From assembly GCF_008015755.1 (NCBI RefSeq), contig NZ_SSGF01000030.1:1-64000 (forward strand): a stretch of 64,000 nt of DNA. The letters are read 5' to 3'. Source of the stretch: Methylophilus sp. Its GTDB lineage: Bacteria; Pseudomonadota; Gammaproteobacteria; Burkholderiales; Methylophilaceae. Shown here piece after piece: positions 9,667-19,715 of the stretch. A program made the translations under genes and the position numbers. The stretch's first letter is position 1. Each line of letters starts with the position of its first letter. Below the pieces are notes generated by a model, which searched no databases, was not told where the DNA came from, and saw only the letters and a program-made list of their open reading frames with translations.

Positions 9667-10224
9667 ATGGTTGAAGACATTAAAAAATCTGCTGAGCAGA
9701 AAATGCATAAATCGCTGGAGTCGTTAAAAACCGATCTGGCAAAAATCCGCACTGGCCGTGCGCATACCGGTCTGCTGGATCATGTGATGGTCGAATATTA
9801 CGGCTCTATGGTGACTGTAAGCCAGGTAGCTAATATTAACTTGGGCGATGCGCGCACACTGAACGTGCAACCATACGAAAAGAACATGATTGGCAAAGTG
9901 GAAAAAGCGATTCGCGACTGTGATCTGGGCTTGAACCCGGCGACTAACGGTGACCTGATCCGTGTGCCGATGCCGATGCTGACGGAAGAGCGTCGTCGTG
10001 ACCTGACCAAAATTGTGCGCGCGGAAGGCGAAGGCGCTAAAGTGGCGATTCGCAATGTGCGTCGCGACGCCAACGATGCCTTGAAAAAGTTGATCAAGGA
10101 CAAAGCGATTTCTGAAGATGATGAGCGCCGCGCGCAAGAAGAAGTGCAAAAGATGACGGACAAAGCGGTCATCGAAGTTGATAAAATCTTGCAGCAAAAA
10201 GAAACAGATTTGATGGCGGTTTAA
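9667..10224 (+). CDS. frr: Ribosome recycling factor
   Basis: RRF, with EF-G, splits post-termination ribosomes. The 185-residue length fits exactly. Recognisable sequence includes [13 protein letters not shown] at the first helix and the ending region with [22 protein letters not shown]. The arginine-rich helix [10 protein letters not shown] contacts 23S rRNA in homologues. The ribosome site GGAGA lies 8 nt before the ATG. It is followed after 25 bp by uppS. Confidence 0.98.
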   Translation: MVEDIKKSAEQKMHKSLESLKTDLAKIRTGRAHTGLLDHVMVEYYGSMVTVSQVANINLGDARTLNVQPYEKNMIGKVEKAIRDCDLGLNPATNGDLIRVPMPMLTEERRRDLTKIVRAEGEGAKVAIRNVRRDANDALKKLIKDKAISEDDERRAQEEVQKMTDKAVIEVDKILQQKETDLMAV

Positions 10225-10249
10225 CCGCGATCAGGGAACAGGGATCGAT

Positions 10250-11014
10250 TTGGGTTTATTTTCCAGCTCTACCAAGCAAGTACCGCCTATTCAGGAAGTG
10301 CCGCAACATGTTGCGGTGATTATGGATGGAAATGGACGTTGGGCAAAAAAGCGTTTTTTACCCCGCGTGGCGGGCCATCAGCGTGGGCTGGAGTCTGTGC
10401 GTGCGCTAGTGAAAGCCTGCGTGCGACTGGACATCAAATACCTGACCCTGTTTGCATTCAGTAGCGAAAACTGGCGTCGTCCGCCAGACGAAGTGACTTT
10501 TTTGATGGGCCTGTTTCTGGAAGCACTGGACAGGGAAGTCAGAAAACTGCACGAAGCGAATGTGATTTTGAAGCTCATCGGCGACCGCAGCCCATTTAAC
10601 CCGGCCTTGCAGCAAAAAATGCTGGAGGCCGAGCAACAAACGGCGGCCAATACCGGGTTGACGCTGACGATTGCAGTCAACTACGGTGGCCGTTGGGACG
10701 TGGTGCATGCCGTTAATCAGCTGCTGGCTGATAAGGGTGCAATTGCTGAGATCAGCGAAGCAGACCTGACCCCTTATTTATCGATGCCGTATGCGCCTGA
10801 GCCGGACCTGTTTATCCGCACCGGCGGCGAGACCCGTATCAGTAACTTTTTGCTCTGGCAGCTCGCTTACACTGAGCTTTATTTCACCCCCACTTTGTGG
10901 CCAGATTTTGACGATGCTGCTTTCACGGCGGCATTGACCTCCTATCATCAACGCGAAAGACGTTTTGGTCGCACCAGTGAACAACTCAGCGTTGACAGCG
11001 GTAGTGCTCAATAA
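10250..11014 (+). CDS. uppS: Undecaprenyl diphosphate synthase (TTG start)
   Basis: This cis-prenyltransferase condenses eight isopentenyl units onto farnesyl diphosphate to make the C55 lipid carrier for peptidoglycan and LPS. The catalytic aspartate lies in HVAVIMDGNGRWAKKR, with the conserved region FAFSSENWRRP and the C-terminal RTGGETRISNFLLWQ-AYTELYF block. The 254-residue length is normal. The start is taken as TTG at 10250, preceded by AGGGAT; no ATG in frame lies before the catalytic motif. cdsA follows 3 bp later, suggesting coupled translation. Confidence 0.96.
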   Translation: MGLFSSSTKQVPPIQEVPQHVAVIMDGNGRWAKKRFLPRVAGHQRGLESVRALVKACVRLDIKYLTLFAFSSENWRRPPDEVTFLMGLFLEALDREVRKLHEANVILKLIGDRSPFNPALQQKMLEAEQQTAANTGLTLTIAVNYGGRWDVVHAVNQLLADKGAIAEISEADLTPYLSMPYAPEPDLFIRTGGETRISNFLLWQLAYTELYFTPTLWPDFDDAAFTAALTSYHQRERRFGRTSEQLSVDSGSAQ

Positions 11015-11017
11015 ATT

Positions 11018-11845
11018 ATGTTAAAAACCAGAATCATTACCGCAATTGTATTGCTGGGTTTGTTTTTGCCAGCGTTGTTTTGGCTGCCGCTGATGGCTTG
11101 GGCAGCAGTCATGCTGGCGCTGACCCTGGTCTGCTTGCGTGAGTGGGCAGGGTTTTTACAACTCAGTGCCGCACGGACCCGTTATTACCTGTTGGCGTCG
11201 ACCCTCACTGGACTGGGTTTGCTTTATTTACTGCAGCAATTGGGGTTCCACTGGTTTTTTTACGGCGCTTTGCAGGTATTTGCCGCGGCGACTGTGTTTT
11301 GGCTGTGCCTGGTGCCTGTCGCGCTGTTTTTTAATACGTTTTTTAAACACAAAGCACTCAACCTGTTGTTGGGCTGGGGCTTGATGATGTCGTTGTGGAT
11401 GGCGTTGGTCGCAGCCAAGGAAGTCAATCCTTATGTGCTGCTGGTGATTATTTCCACCATCTGGCTGGCAGACAGCGCAGCGTATTTTGCTGGCAAGCAG
11501 TTTGGGCGCCACAAGCTGGCCCCCGCCATCAGCCCGGGCAAGACCTGGGAGGGGGTGGCGGGCGCATTGTTGGCGGTCGCCGCCTATGCTGCTACGTTAA
11601 AGCTCAGCGGGGCAGTCGCTACCTGGTGGGTGTTGCCTGGCTTATGGGTGGTCACCGTTGCCGGTATCTATGGCGACTTATTTGAATCCTTTTTTAAGCG
11701 CCGCGCCAACCTCAAAGACAGTGGCCAGTTCTTACCTGGTCATGGTGGTTTGCTTGACCGCGTCGATGGCGTGATTCCGGCCTTGCCGATTGGCATGTGT
11801 CTGCTGTTCTGTTTTCATTACTGGCAGCAGGCTTACTCGTTTTAA
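11018..11845 (+). CDS. cdsA: Phosphatidate cytidylyltransferase
   Basis: CdsA makes CDP-diacylglycerol, the precursor of all membrane phospholipids. It is a polytopic inner-membrane protein of 275 residues with about seven or eight hydrophobic helices. The C-terminal signature is split over DSAAYFAGKQFGRHKLAPAISPGKTWEG and GDLFESFFKRRANLKDSGQFLPGHGGLLDRVD; the acidic and lysine residues bind magnesium and CTP. Its start lies 3 bp after uppS. Confidence 0.96.
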   Translation: MLKTRIITAIVLLGLFLPALFWLPLMAWAAVMLALTLVCLREWAGFLQLSAARTRYYLLASTLTGLGLLYLLQQLGFHWFFYGALQVFAAATVFWLCLVPVALFFNTFFKHKALNLLLGWGLMMSLWMALVAAKEVNPYVLLVIISTIWLADSAAYFAGKQFGRHKLAPAISPGKTWEGVAGALLAVAAYAATLKLSGAVATWWVLPGLWVVTVAGIYGDLFESFFKRRANLKDSGQFLPGHGGLLDRVDGVIPALPIGMCLLFCFHYWQQAYSF

Positions 11846-11854
11846 GAGGTTATT

Positions 11855-13063
11855 TTGCAATACGTCACCATACTCGGCAGTACCGGCACCATCGGTCAGC
11901 AGACACTGGATGTGATTTCGCAGCATCCTGGCCGTTATGGCGTGTTTGCGTTGACGGCGCACAGCAATGTGGACGCCATGTTGCTGCAATGCGCGCAATA
12001 TCAGCCGCGTTATGCCGTGATGCAGGAGGCAGAAGCCGCCCGCTTATTGCAGCAGCGTGTGCAGGCTGAACAACTCAAGGTAACCGTGCTGGCCGGGGTC
12101 GATGGTTTGACTGAAGTGGCCGCCCATGCAGAAGTCGAGATTGTGATGGCGGCGATTGTCGGTGCCGCGGGTTTGTTGCCCGCGCTCGCTGCTGCCAGAG
12201 CGGGCAAAAAGATTTTGCTGGCGAATAAAGAAACCCTGGTGATGGCAGGGCAGTTGTTTATGGATGCCGTTAAGCAGGGGCAAGCGACCTTATTGCCGAT
12301 TGATAGCGAGCATAATGCTATTTTTCAGGTGATGCCAAGACAAGCCTATGGCGACTTGCGCGATGTGGGCGTGAACCAGATTATTCTCACCGCCTCTGGT
12401 GGCCCGTTCCGTCGTTATACGCAGGCGCAATTGCAAGACGTCACGCCAGTATTGGCACTCAAACATCCTAATTGGGTGATGGGCGCCAAAATCACCATTG
12501 ACTCTTCTACGCTCATGAATAAAGGGCTAGAGGTGATTGAGGCGCATTGGTTGTTTGCGGCGCGGCCTGAGCAGATTGAAGTCGTAGTGCACCCGCAAAG
12601 CGTGATTCACTCCATGGTGTCTTATGTCGATGGCAGTATTCTGGCGCAATTGGGCAACCCCGATATGCGGACGCCGATTGCTTATGGCTTGGCGTATCCA
12701 GAGCGCATGGCCTCTGGGGTCAAGCCGCTGAGTTTGATTGAAGTGGCCAAGTTAGAGTTTGAAGCGCCTGATATGCAGCGATTCCCATGCCTGAGATTAG
12801 CCTATGACGCATTGGCCGCAGGCGGCACAGCGTCCGCTATCCTCAACGCGGCGAATGAGGTGGCGGTGGCCGCTTTCTTGCGTGAGCAGATTCAATACCT
12901 GGATATCCCGCAATTGCTTGAGGCGACCTTACAGCAATTGCCTGCGGAGCCGGTAGCGTCAATTGAGCAATTGTTGGCCATTGATACTGAAGCGAGGGCG
13001 TTTGTAGCACAAGCGATTGCCAATCTGTCAACCGCGCCGGTGCGTAAGGCTGTCAGCGTATGA
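11855..13063 (+). CDS. dxr: 1-deoxy-D-xylulose 5-phosphate reductoisomerase (TTG start)
   Basis: Dxr carries out the second step of the MEP isoprenoid pathway, reducing and rearranging DXP to MEP with NADPH. The NADPH loop ILGSTGTIGQQTLDV is at the N-terminus; the metal and substrate residues are seen in LLPIDSEHNAIFQ and in TIDSSTLMNKGLEVIEAHWLF. About 402 residues. The start is a TTG with GAGG 7 nt upstream; the glycine loop begins six residues later, so no downstream start is possible. It supplies precursors for uppS upstream and probably hpnCDE at 54-57 kb. Its stop overlaps the rseP start. Confidence 0.96.
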   Translation: MQYVTILGSTGTIGQQTLDVISQHPGRYGVFALTAHSNVDAMLLQCAQYQPRYAVMQEAEAARLLQQRVQAEQLKVTVLAGVDGLTEVAAHAEVEIVMAAIVGAAGLLPALAAARAGKKILLANKETLVMAGQLFMDAVKQGQATLLPIDSEHNAIFQVMPRQAYGDLRDVGVNQIILTASGGPFRRYTQAQLQDVTPVLALKHPNWVMGAKITIDSSTLMNKGLEVIEAHWLFAARPEQIEVVVHPQSVIHSMVSYVDGSILAQLGNPDMRTPIAYGLAYPERMASGVKPLSLIEVAKLEFEAPDMQRFPCLRLAYDALAAGGTASAILNAANEVAVAAFLREQIQYLDIPQLLEATLQQLPAEPVASIEQLLAIDTEARAFVAQAIANLSTAPVRKAVSV

Positions 13064-14421
13064 CCTCAATCTGGGCATTTATTGTCGCCATTGGCGTACT
13101 GGTCACCATCCATGAGTTTGGTCATTACCTGGCTGCGCGCAGCTGTGGCGTGCGTGTGCTTAAGTTTTCGATTGGTTTTGGTCAGCCTATTTTTAAATAT
13201 CAAGCACATGCACAAGCGACCGAGTGGGTATTGTCGTGGATTCCGCTGGGCGGCTACGTCAAGATGCTGGATAGTCGCGAGACCGATGTGGAACATGTGC
13301 CTGGCACGGATTGGTCACAAGCGTTTGACCGGCAGTCTATCGCTGCGAAAATGTGGATTGTATTTGCTGGTCCTTTGGCTAACCTGTTGCTGGCGTTTGT
13401 CTGTTACTGGGGTTTGATTGCCCAAGGCGAAGTTGGACTCAAGCCCTTTATCGGGCCAGTGGAGCAAGGCTCGTTGGCGGCGGCCGCCAAATTACGCCAA
13501 GGCGATCTGATTGTCTCACTAGATGGTAAACCTGTTGCCACCTGGCAAGAGGCGCAATGGCAATTGCTGGAAAGCTGGCTGGTGCACAAACCGGTTGCGG
13601 TCGTCACAAAAACACCACAAGGGGAAGTGCATCAGCAAGTGTTGCCACTCAACCAGTTGGCCGGTGAGCCAGATGGTGAGGTCATGCAAAAGGCTGGATT
13701 GGCCGTATTGATGCCGGTGGTGCCAGCCGTGATTGGTGAAGTCATGCCGAATTCAGTGGCGGAGCAAAGCGGCTTGCAAGCAGGCGACCGTATCCTCACG
13801 GTCAACCAGAAGCCGATTGCGGATTGGCAGCAGTTTGTAAAACTGGTGCGTGCCAGCCCAGCGCAGCCGTTAAAAGTCGAGTATCAACGCGGTGAAAGCC
13901 AGTTTCAGGTGAAGCTGTTGCCGGAGGCCATACAACAAGCCGGACAAAAAATCGGCCGACTGGGCGCCGCCGTCAATATGGATGCTGTCGATTTAACGCC
14001 TTATCAGGTGGTGCGTCATTACAGCGCCTCGCAAGCTGCCCTGCGTGCGTTAGATAAAATGCAGGAAACCATCACATTTACCCTCAAAATGCTGGGCAAA
14101 ATGGTCACAGGCCAAGCATCGCTTAAAGCCATCAGTGGGCCAGTCAGCATCGCTGATGCCGCGGGTGAATCTGCCGACATGGGACTCAAGCCTTACATCG
14201 GTTTTATTGCTTTAATGAGTATCAGTATTGCCGTCATGAATCTGCTACCGATTCCAGTATTGGATGGCGGTCATTTGTTGTATCATATGGCGGAATTGAT
14301 ACGAGGAGAACCATTACCTGACAAGGTGCTGGCGATTGGGCAGCGTCTGGGTTTAGGTATGTTAGGGGCATTGATGTTGATTGCATTTTTTAATGACATC
14401 AATCGTTACCTGATAGGTTGA
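13060..14421 (+). CDS. rseP: Site-2 intramembrane zinc protease RseP
   Basis: RseP cuts anti-sigma factors and leftover signal peptides inside the membrane. The zinc site HEFGH is at residues 18-22 in the first helix, and the third ligand is in NLLPIPVLDGGHLL near residue 395. Between them lie two PDZ domains (about residues 115-275), as in Escherichia coli RseP. Length 453 residues is normal. The ATG overlaps the dxr TGA (ATGA), so translation is coupled. Position before bamA matches its envelope-stress role. Confidence 0.96.
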   Translation: MTSIWAFIVAIGVLVTIHEFGHYLAARSCGVRVLKFSIGFGQPIFKYQAHAQATEWVLSWIPLGGYVKMLDSRETDVEHVPGTDWSQAFDRQSIAAKMWIVFAGPLANLLLAFVCYWGLIAQGEVGLKPFIGPVEQGSLAAAAKLRQGDLIVSLDGKPVATWQEAQWQLLESWLVHKPVAVVTKTPQGEVHQQVLPLNQLAGEPDGEVMQKAGLAVLMPVVPAVIGEVMPNSVAEQSGLQAGDRILTVNQKPIADWQQFVKLVRASPAQPLKVEYQRGESQFQVKLLPEAIQQAGQKIGRLGAAVNMDAVDLTPYQVVRHYSASQAALRALDKMQETITFTLKMLGKMVTGQASLKAISGPVSIADAAGESADMGLKPYIGFIALMSISIAVMNLLPIPVLDGGHLLYHMAELIRGEPLPDKVLAIGQRLGLGMLGALMLIAFFNDINRYLIG

Positions 14422-14432
14422 AAGCATAGTTA

Positions 14433-16754
14433 ATGAGAATAAAATCCAGTTCTAAATTGTGGTTGTGTTTGTTGGCGGGGGTCATGCACCTGAACGCTTA
14501 TGCCGCAGAGCCGTTTGTGATTACCGATATTCGTGTCGAAGGCTTGCAGCGCACCGAACCAGGCACCGTGTTTAACTACCTGCCGATGCAGGTAGGTGAT
14601 GTGATGAGCGATGAAAAAGCGGCGCAGGCGATTAAATCCTTGTATGCCACCGGCTTTTTTAAAGATGTGCGTATTGAGAACGAAGGCGATGTACTGGTAG
14701 TGACCGTACAAGAACGTCCTTCTGTTACGCAAATTGACTTTAGCGGTAATAAATCCTTTCAAACAGACAAAATCAAAGATGGCCTGAAACAAATCGGCAT
14801 TGCCGAAGGCCAGATTTTTGATAAATCCCAACTCGATAGAGCCGAGCAGGAAATCAAGCGCCAATACCTGTCACAAGGGAAATACAGCGCAGAAGTCAAA
14901 GCCACCGCCAGCCCGCTGGAACGTAACCGGGTGGCGATTCGTTTTGAAATCACTGAAGGCCCGGCTGCCAAGATCCGTGACATCAATATTGTCGGCAACC
15001 ATTTGTTTAAGACGGAAGACTTGCGCGCCAACTTTTTGCTCACCACGCCTAACTGGATGAGCTGGTGGAATAAAGATGACCAGTATTCCAAGCAAAAACT
15101 GACTGCTGACCTCGAAGCATTGCGTTCGTTTTATATGAACCAGGGTTACCTTGAATTTTCGATTGATTCGACCCAGGTGTCGATCTCACCGGACAAGCGT
15201 GATGTGTATATCAACATCAACCTGACTGAAGGTGAAAAATACAATATCAGCAAGACCAAACTGGCAGGCGATATGCTGTTGCCGGAAGAGGACTTGCACA
15301 AGCTGATCAATATCCAGGATGGCGAAGTTTTTAGCCGCCAGAAGGTGACCGATGCCAGCAAAAACATGAATGACAAGCTGGGTGAAGAAGGTTACGCCTT
15401 TGCTAACGTCAATGCCGTGCCTGAAATCAACAAGCTGGAGCATACGGTTGCCTTTACGTTCTTTGTGGACCCAGGCCGCAAGGTGTATGTCAGACGGATT
15501 AATGTACAAGGCAACACCCGTACGCGTGACTCAGTGGTCAGGCGTGAAATGCGTCAGCTGGAGTCCGCCTGGTATGCGGGCGATAAAATCAAACGGTCTA
15601 AAGAACGTATCCAGCGTTTAAACTTTTTTGATAGTGTTGAGCTGGAAACACCGTCTGTGCCTGGCATTAATGACCAGGTCGATATGAACGTGACGGTGGC
15701 AGAAAAAGCGACCGGTAGCGTGCAGTTCGGTGCTGGTTTGTCCAGTAGTGATGGCGTGGTGCTGGGTTTTAACATTAACCAGCCTAACTTTCTGGGCACC
15801 GGTAATCGCGTAGCATTGCAAGTGAATACCAGTAGCTACAACACGGTGTATTCATTGTCTTACACTGACCCTTATTTCACGCCTGATGGCATCAGTCGCG
15901 GCTTTGATATTTATCGCCGTGATGTGGACACCAGCCGTAGAAACTCCAGCACATTGAACGTGGGTACGTATAACAGCCAGTCATACGGTGTGGGCATGCG
16001 TTTTGGTATGCCGATGTCCGAGATGGACTTTATCAGCGCTGGCTTAACACTGGACTTTACCGATGTTGAGCTGTCTGCCAGCAGCCCGATTCAATACCTG
16101 AACTTCTGCGGTAATAACAATGGTTGTAGCAGTAACTCTATTGTGTTTAACGCAGGTTGGACATACGACTCGCGTGACAATATCCTGTTCCCGCGCCGCG
16201 GCGTGTTGCAACGTCTGTCAGGCGATGTCTCTATTCCTGGGCTGGACTTACAATATTATAAAGTCAGCTATCAACACAGCTGGTATAAAGACCTGGGTAA
16301 AGACTTTACCTTGATGCTCAACGGTGAAGCGGGCTATGCAGACAGTTACGGCGGTAAAAACTATCCATTCTTCAAGAACTTCTATGCTGGTGGCGTCAAC
16401 AGCGTGCGCGGTTTCCTGAACTCTTCTCTGGGCCCGCGTCAAATTAACCCAAGTACAGGGTCGGATTTTGCCGTTGGCGGTACCAAGCGCTTTGTGGGTA
16501 ACGTTGAGTTGTTTATGCCTGTGCCATTTGTGTCGCAATCTAACCAGTTCAGGTTAAGTGCCTTTGTCGACGGCGGTGGTGTGTATGGCAAGGATGACTC
16601 AATTAACTCTGAATACTTGAGATTCTCAACGGGCGTAGGGGTGACCTGGGTATCCCCATTCGGTCCATTGAAACTGGTGCTGGCCAAGCCGTTGAACGAC
16701 AAGAGTGGTGATGATACGCAACTGCTGCAGTTCCAGTTCGGGCAGCAGTTCTAA
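14433..16754 (+). CDS. bamA: Outer-membrane protein assembly factor BamA
   Basis: BamA is the Omp85 core of the outer-membrane beta-barrel insertase. A signal peptide ends at NAYAAEP (about residue 26). Five POTRA repeats follow up to about residue 420, the first beginning FVITDIRVEGLQRTEPGT, and then the 16-strand barrel with the conserved VRGF loop motif (GGVNSVRGF). It ends LLQFQFGQQF with the terminal aromatic typical of outer-membrane barrels. Length 773 residues fits the family. skp follows, then the lipid A genes, as in most Proteobacteria. Confidence 0.97.
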   Translation: MRIKSSSKLWLCLLAGVMHLNAYAAEPFVITDIRVEGLQRTEPGTVFNYLPMQVGDVMSDEKAAQAIKSLYATGFFKDVRIENEGDVLVVTVQERPSVTQIDFSGNKSFQTDKIKDGLKQIGIAEGQIFDKSQLDRAEQEIKRQYLSQGKYSAEVKATASPLERNRVAIRFEITEGPAAKIRDINIVGNHLFKTEDLRANFLLTTPNWMSWWNKDDQYSKQKLTADLEALRSFYMNQGYLEFSIDSTQVSISPDKRDVYININLTEGEKYNISKTKLAGDMLLPEEDLHKLINIQDGEVFSRQKVTDASKNMNDKLGEEGYAFANVNAVPEINKLEHTVAFTFFVDPGRKVYVRRINVQGNTRTRDSVVRREMRQLESAWYAGDKIKRSKERIQRLNFFDSVELETPSVPGINDQVDMNVTVAEKATGSVQFGAGLSSSDGVVLGFNINQPNFLGTGNRVALQVNTSSYNTVYSLSYTDPYFTPDGISRGFDIYRRDVDTSRRNSSTLNVGTYNSQSYGVGMRFGMPMSEMDFISAGLTLDFTDVELSASSPIQYLNFCGNNNGCSSNSIVFNAGWTYDSRDNILFPRRGVLQRLSGDVSIPGLDLQYYKVSYQHSWYKDLGKDFTLMLNGEAGYADSYGGKNYPFFKNFYAGGVNSVRGFLNSSLGPRQINPSTGSDFAVGGTKRFVGNVELFMPVPFVSQSNQFRLSAFVDGGGVYGKDDSINSEYLRFSTGVGVTWVSPFGPLKLVLAKPLNDKSGDDTQLLQFQFGQQF

Positions 16755-16806
16755 TGGTAGAACAACGTCAGGTTGCCATATGGCAAGTACGGAAGGGAGT
16801 CATGGC

Positions 16807-17304
16807 ATGAGAAGTATTCTGGTAGGGTTGCTCGGTCTCCTGCTGTGTTGTGGCCAGGTCATGGCTGCTGATTTCAAGGTTGGCTATGTGCAGGTAGACA
16901 AGCTGTTGCAGGAAGCCCCGCAAACAGCTGAAACCGGCAAAAAACTGGAAAAAGAGTTTAGTCCGCGCTCACTTGAACTCGAAAAACTGCAAAAACAGAT
17001 TCGTGACCTGGAGTCACAACTGGATCATGACCGCGCGAATATTGTGGAATCGGACCGCCGTCAGAAAGAGCGGCAGTTAAACAACTTGCGGCTTGAGTTT
17101 CAAAGCAAGCAGCGCGAGTTACGTGAGGACATTAATCTGCGTAAGAATGAAGAACTGGCGTTGTTGCAGGAGCGTATCAACAAGGCCGTGCAAACGGTGT
17201 CTGAAAGCGAAGGTTACGACCTGGTGGCCTACAGTGGCGTTGCCTATGCCAGCAAACGTATTGATATTACAGACAAAGTCCTCAAATTGCTGGGCAAGAA
17301 GTAA
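16807..17304 (+). CDS. skp: Periplasmic chaperone Skp/OmpH
   Basis: Skp is a trimeric periplasmic chaperone that holds unfolded outer-membrane proteins on their way to BamA. A signal peptide (about residues 1-20, ending VMAAD) is followed by FKVGYVQVDKLLQEAP, a long charged coiled coil (EKLQKQIRDLESQL onward) and a C-terminal strand region. About 165 residues. The start at 16807 is chosen because it gives a proper signal peptide and GGAAGGGAG lies upstream; a longer reading from 16705 would overlap bamA and spoil the signal. Confidence 0.92.
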   Translation: MRSILVGLLGLLLCCGQVMAADFKVGYVQVDKLLQEAPQTAETGKKLEKEFSPRSLELEKLQKQIRDLESQLDHDRANIVESDRRQKERQLNNLRLEFQSKQRELREDINLRKNEELALLQERINKAVQTVSESEGYDLVAYSGVAYASKRIDITDKVLKLLGKK

Positions 17305-17348
17305 TCGGCAATCATCGTTCTCACGTTATTCTCAAAGGTAGTACTTCT

Positions 17349-18407
17349 ATGGCGCAACACTTTACATTACAAGAGATTGTTGCGTCTCTGGGCGGTGAAG
17401 TTGATATTGGCAGCACTGCGCAGGCACAGCCACTCAAGGTTACCCGATTAGCCTCGCTGGCGCAGGCGCAGCCGGGCATGATTGCGTTTTTTAACGATAC
17501 AAAATATACGCAGTCCCTGCAGGCAACTCAGGCTTCAGCGATTATTCTGAGGCCGGAACACCGGCATTTAACGACTTTACCCTGCATACTGACAGATCAT
17601 CCATATGCTTATTTTGCCAAGTTGTCGGCATGGATGAATCCACCACGTCAGTACGTGAATCATATTCACGCTTCGGCAGTGATTGGCGAGCAGACGCATT
17701 TGTCAGCAGAGATCACGGTCGATGCGCTGGCATCCATAGGTGATCGTGTCGTTTTAGGCCAAGGTGTCAGGGTGGGCGCCGGCTGTATTATTGAAGATGA
17801 TGTGACCATAGGCGCACATACCGTGCTGGAGCCGCGCGTAGTCGTCAAGCATGGTAGCGTCATCGGCAGCCATTGCCATTTGTTTTCTGGTTGCGTGATC
17901 GGTAATGATGGCTTTGGCTATGCAGAAGAACACGGGCAATGGGTTAAAATACCGCAAATTGGCCGTGTGGTGATTGGTGATCATGTTGATATCGGTGCCA
18001 ATACCACGGTGGACCGCGGTGCGCTGGACGATACTGTGATTGCAGACGGTGTGAAGTTGGACAATTTGATACAGGTCGCCCATAATGTTCGCATTGGTGC
18101 TCATACAGTGATTGCAGGCTGTGTTGGTATTGCTGGCAGCGCTGTGATCGGCGCGCACTGCAAAATTGGTGGGGCAGCCATGATTCTGGGGCACCTGCAG
18201 ATTGTCGACGGCGTCACCATCTCGCCTGGATCCATGATTATGCGCTCGATACAGCAAGCGGGGACGTATACCGCGCTGATGCCATTTCAGAAGCACGAAG
18301 ACTGGCTGCGGACGGCCGCAAACATCCGCCATTTAGAACAACATAACCTCAAGCTCAAGCAGCTTGAGCAAGCAATAAGCAACATACAAAAACATTCGGA
18401 AGATTGA
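17349..18407 (+). CDS. lpxD: UDP-3-O-(3-hydroxyacyl)glucosamine N-acyltransferase
   Basis: LpxD adds the second hydroxyacyl chain from acyl-ACP in lipid A synthesis. The N-terminal uridine-binding region (residues 1-100) precedes a left-handed beta-helix built of hexapeptide repeats (about 105-310; for example [17 protein letters not shown]) and a C-terminal helix with coiled-coil character. The catalytic histidine is in the [14 protein letters not shown] segment. Length 352. Its stop overlaps an in-frame TTG of fabZ, but the real fabZ start is probably the ATG at 18416. Confidence 0.96.
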   Translation: MAQHFTLQEIVASLGGEVDIGSTAQAQPLKVTRLASLAQAQPGMIAFFNDTKYTQSLQATQASAIILRPEHRHLTTLPCILTDHPYAYFAKLSAWMNPPRQYVNHIHASAVIGEQTHLSAEITVDALASIGDRVVLGQGVRVGAGCIIEDDVTIGAHTVLEPRVVVKHGSVIGSHCHLFSGCVIGNDGFGYAEEHGQWVKIPQIGRVVIGDHVDIGANTTVDRGALDDTVIADGVKLDNLIQVAHNVRIGAHTVIAGCVGIAGSAVIGAHCKIGGAAMILGHLQIVDGVTISPGSMIMRSIQQAGTYTALMPFQKHEDWLRTAANIRHLEQHNLKLKQLEQAISNIQKHSED

Positions 18408-18415
18408 GAGAATTT

Positions 18416-18880
18416 ATGGCTGAAAACACAATGAATAGCATGGATATTCATGAGATTCTGGAACACCTGCCGCACCGCTATCCATTTGTACTGGTTGACC
18501 GTGTATTGTCGATGGAGCTGGGTAAAGAAATCACTGCTGTGAAAAACGTGTCGGTCAACGAGCCTTATTTTCCTGGCCATTTTCCATACCATCCAGTGAT
18601 GCCCGGTGTCTTGATTGTAGAAGCGATGGCACAAGCCGCTGCTTTACTCTCTTTTAAAACCATGGGCACCAAGCCGACCAATGATTCAGTGTATTACTTT
18701 GCTGGCATTGACAATGTGCGCTTTAAAAAGCCAGTATCGCCAGGTGACCAGATTATTCTGCACGTGAAAATTGACCGCATCCTCAAAGGTATCTGGAAAT
18801 ACAACGCCGTGGCCAAAGTTGGCGACGAAGTTGTGGCAGAAGCCAATATGATGTGTATCTTAAAAGCCATTGAAAAATAA
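18416..18880 (+). CDS. fabZ: 3-hydroxyacyl-ACP dehydratase FabZ
   Basis: FabZ dehydrates 3-hydroxyacyl-ACP in fatty acid elongation and competes with LpxA/LpxD for hydroxyacyl-ACP. The hot-dog fold signature is [11 protein letters not shown] at the N-terminus with the catalytic histidine in [22 protein letters not shown], where the glutamate is the second catalytic residue. About 154 residues. The start at 18416 has GAGAG 7 nt upstream; a TTG at 18404 and an ATG at 18431 are alternatives. It lies between lpxD and lpxA as in other Proteobacteria. Confidence 0.95.
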   Translation: MAENTMNSMDIHEILEHLPHRYPFVLVDRVLSMELGKEITAVKNVSVNEPYFPGHFPYHPVMPGVLIVEAMAQAAALLSFKTMGTKPTNDSVYYFAGIDNVRFKKPVSPGDQIILHVKIDRILKGIWKYNAVAKVGDEVVAEANMMCILKAIEK

Positions 18881-18923
18881 CCACTGACTAGCGTGTCCTG
18901 AAAGACACCTGGGACACCCCAAC

Positions 18924-19703
18924 ATGCAAAGCCTGATTCATTCTACCGCAATCATAGACCCTAAAGCCGAGCTTGATAGCTCGGTTGAAGTGGGCCCTTA
19001 TACGACTATTGGCGCCGGTGTGCGCATTGATGCTGGCACAAAAATTGGCCCGCATGTTGTCATTGAAGGTCCGACGACCATCGGTAAACATAACGAAATC
19101 TTTCAGTTTTCTTCGCTCGGTGCCAAACCGCAAGACAAAAAATTTAAAGATGAGCCGACCCTGCTTGAAATTGGCGACCACAATACCATCCGTGAGTTTT
19201 GTACCTTTAACCGCGGCACGGTACAGGATAAAGGCACGACTAAAATTGGCGACCATAACTGGATCATGGCTTATGTGCACATTGCCCATGACTGTATTGT
19301 TGGTAATCACACCATCATGGCCAATAATTCATCGCTGGCCGGGCATGTGACTATTTATGATCACGCGATATTGGGTGGTTTTACGTTGATTCACCAGTTT
19401 TGCCAGATTGGCGAACACATCATTACGGCGGTCGGTTCGGTCGTGTTTAAAGACATTCCACCTTATGTGACGGCGGCAGGGTATGACGCTGAACCACATG
19501 GCATCAACGCAGAAGGCCTGAAACGCCGTGGCTTCAGTGCCGAGACCATTCAACAAATCAAACGCGCCTATAAGGTGCTCTATCGCCAGGGCTTGTCGTT
19601 TGAAGAAGCCAAGCTTGCGTTGGCCGAGATGGAAAAATCTTGCCCGGAGATTGGCTTGATGACCCGTTTTCTCGCGCAAACAACGCGCGGCATTGTACGT
19701 TAA
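18924..19703 (+). CDS. lpxA: UDP-N-acetylglucosamine acyltransferase
   Basis: LpxA transfers 3-hydroxyacyl from ACP to UDP-GlcNAc, the first step of lipid A synthesis. The protein is a left-handed beta-helix of hexapeptide repeats from the start ([26 protein letters not shown]) to about residue 190. The catalytic histidine lies in [17 protein letters not shown] helical C-terminal part follows ([15 protein letters not shown]). Length 259 residues is standard. It is followed 12 bp later by lpxB. Confidence 0.97.
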   Translation: MQSLIHSTAIIDPKAELDSSVEVGPYTTIGAGVRIDAGTKIGPHVVIEGPTTIGKHNEIFQFSSLGAKPQDKKFKDEPTLLEIGDHNTIREFCTFNRGTVQDKGTTKIGDHNWIMAYVHIAHDCIVGNHTIMANNSSLAGHVTIYDHAILGGFTLIHQFCQIGEHIITAVGSVVFKDIPPYVTAAGYDAEPHGINAEGLKRRGFSAETIQQIKRAYKVLYRQGLSFEEAKLALAEMEKSCPEIGLMTRFLAQTTRGIVR

Positions 19704-19715
19704 TTCAAAGAAACT

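Noticed and set aside
16705..16806. Longer N-terminus for skp
   Set aside because: It would overlap bamA and put a serine-rich stretch before a good signal peptide; GGAAGGGAG supports the start at 16807.
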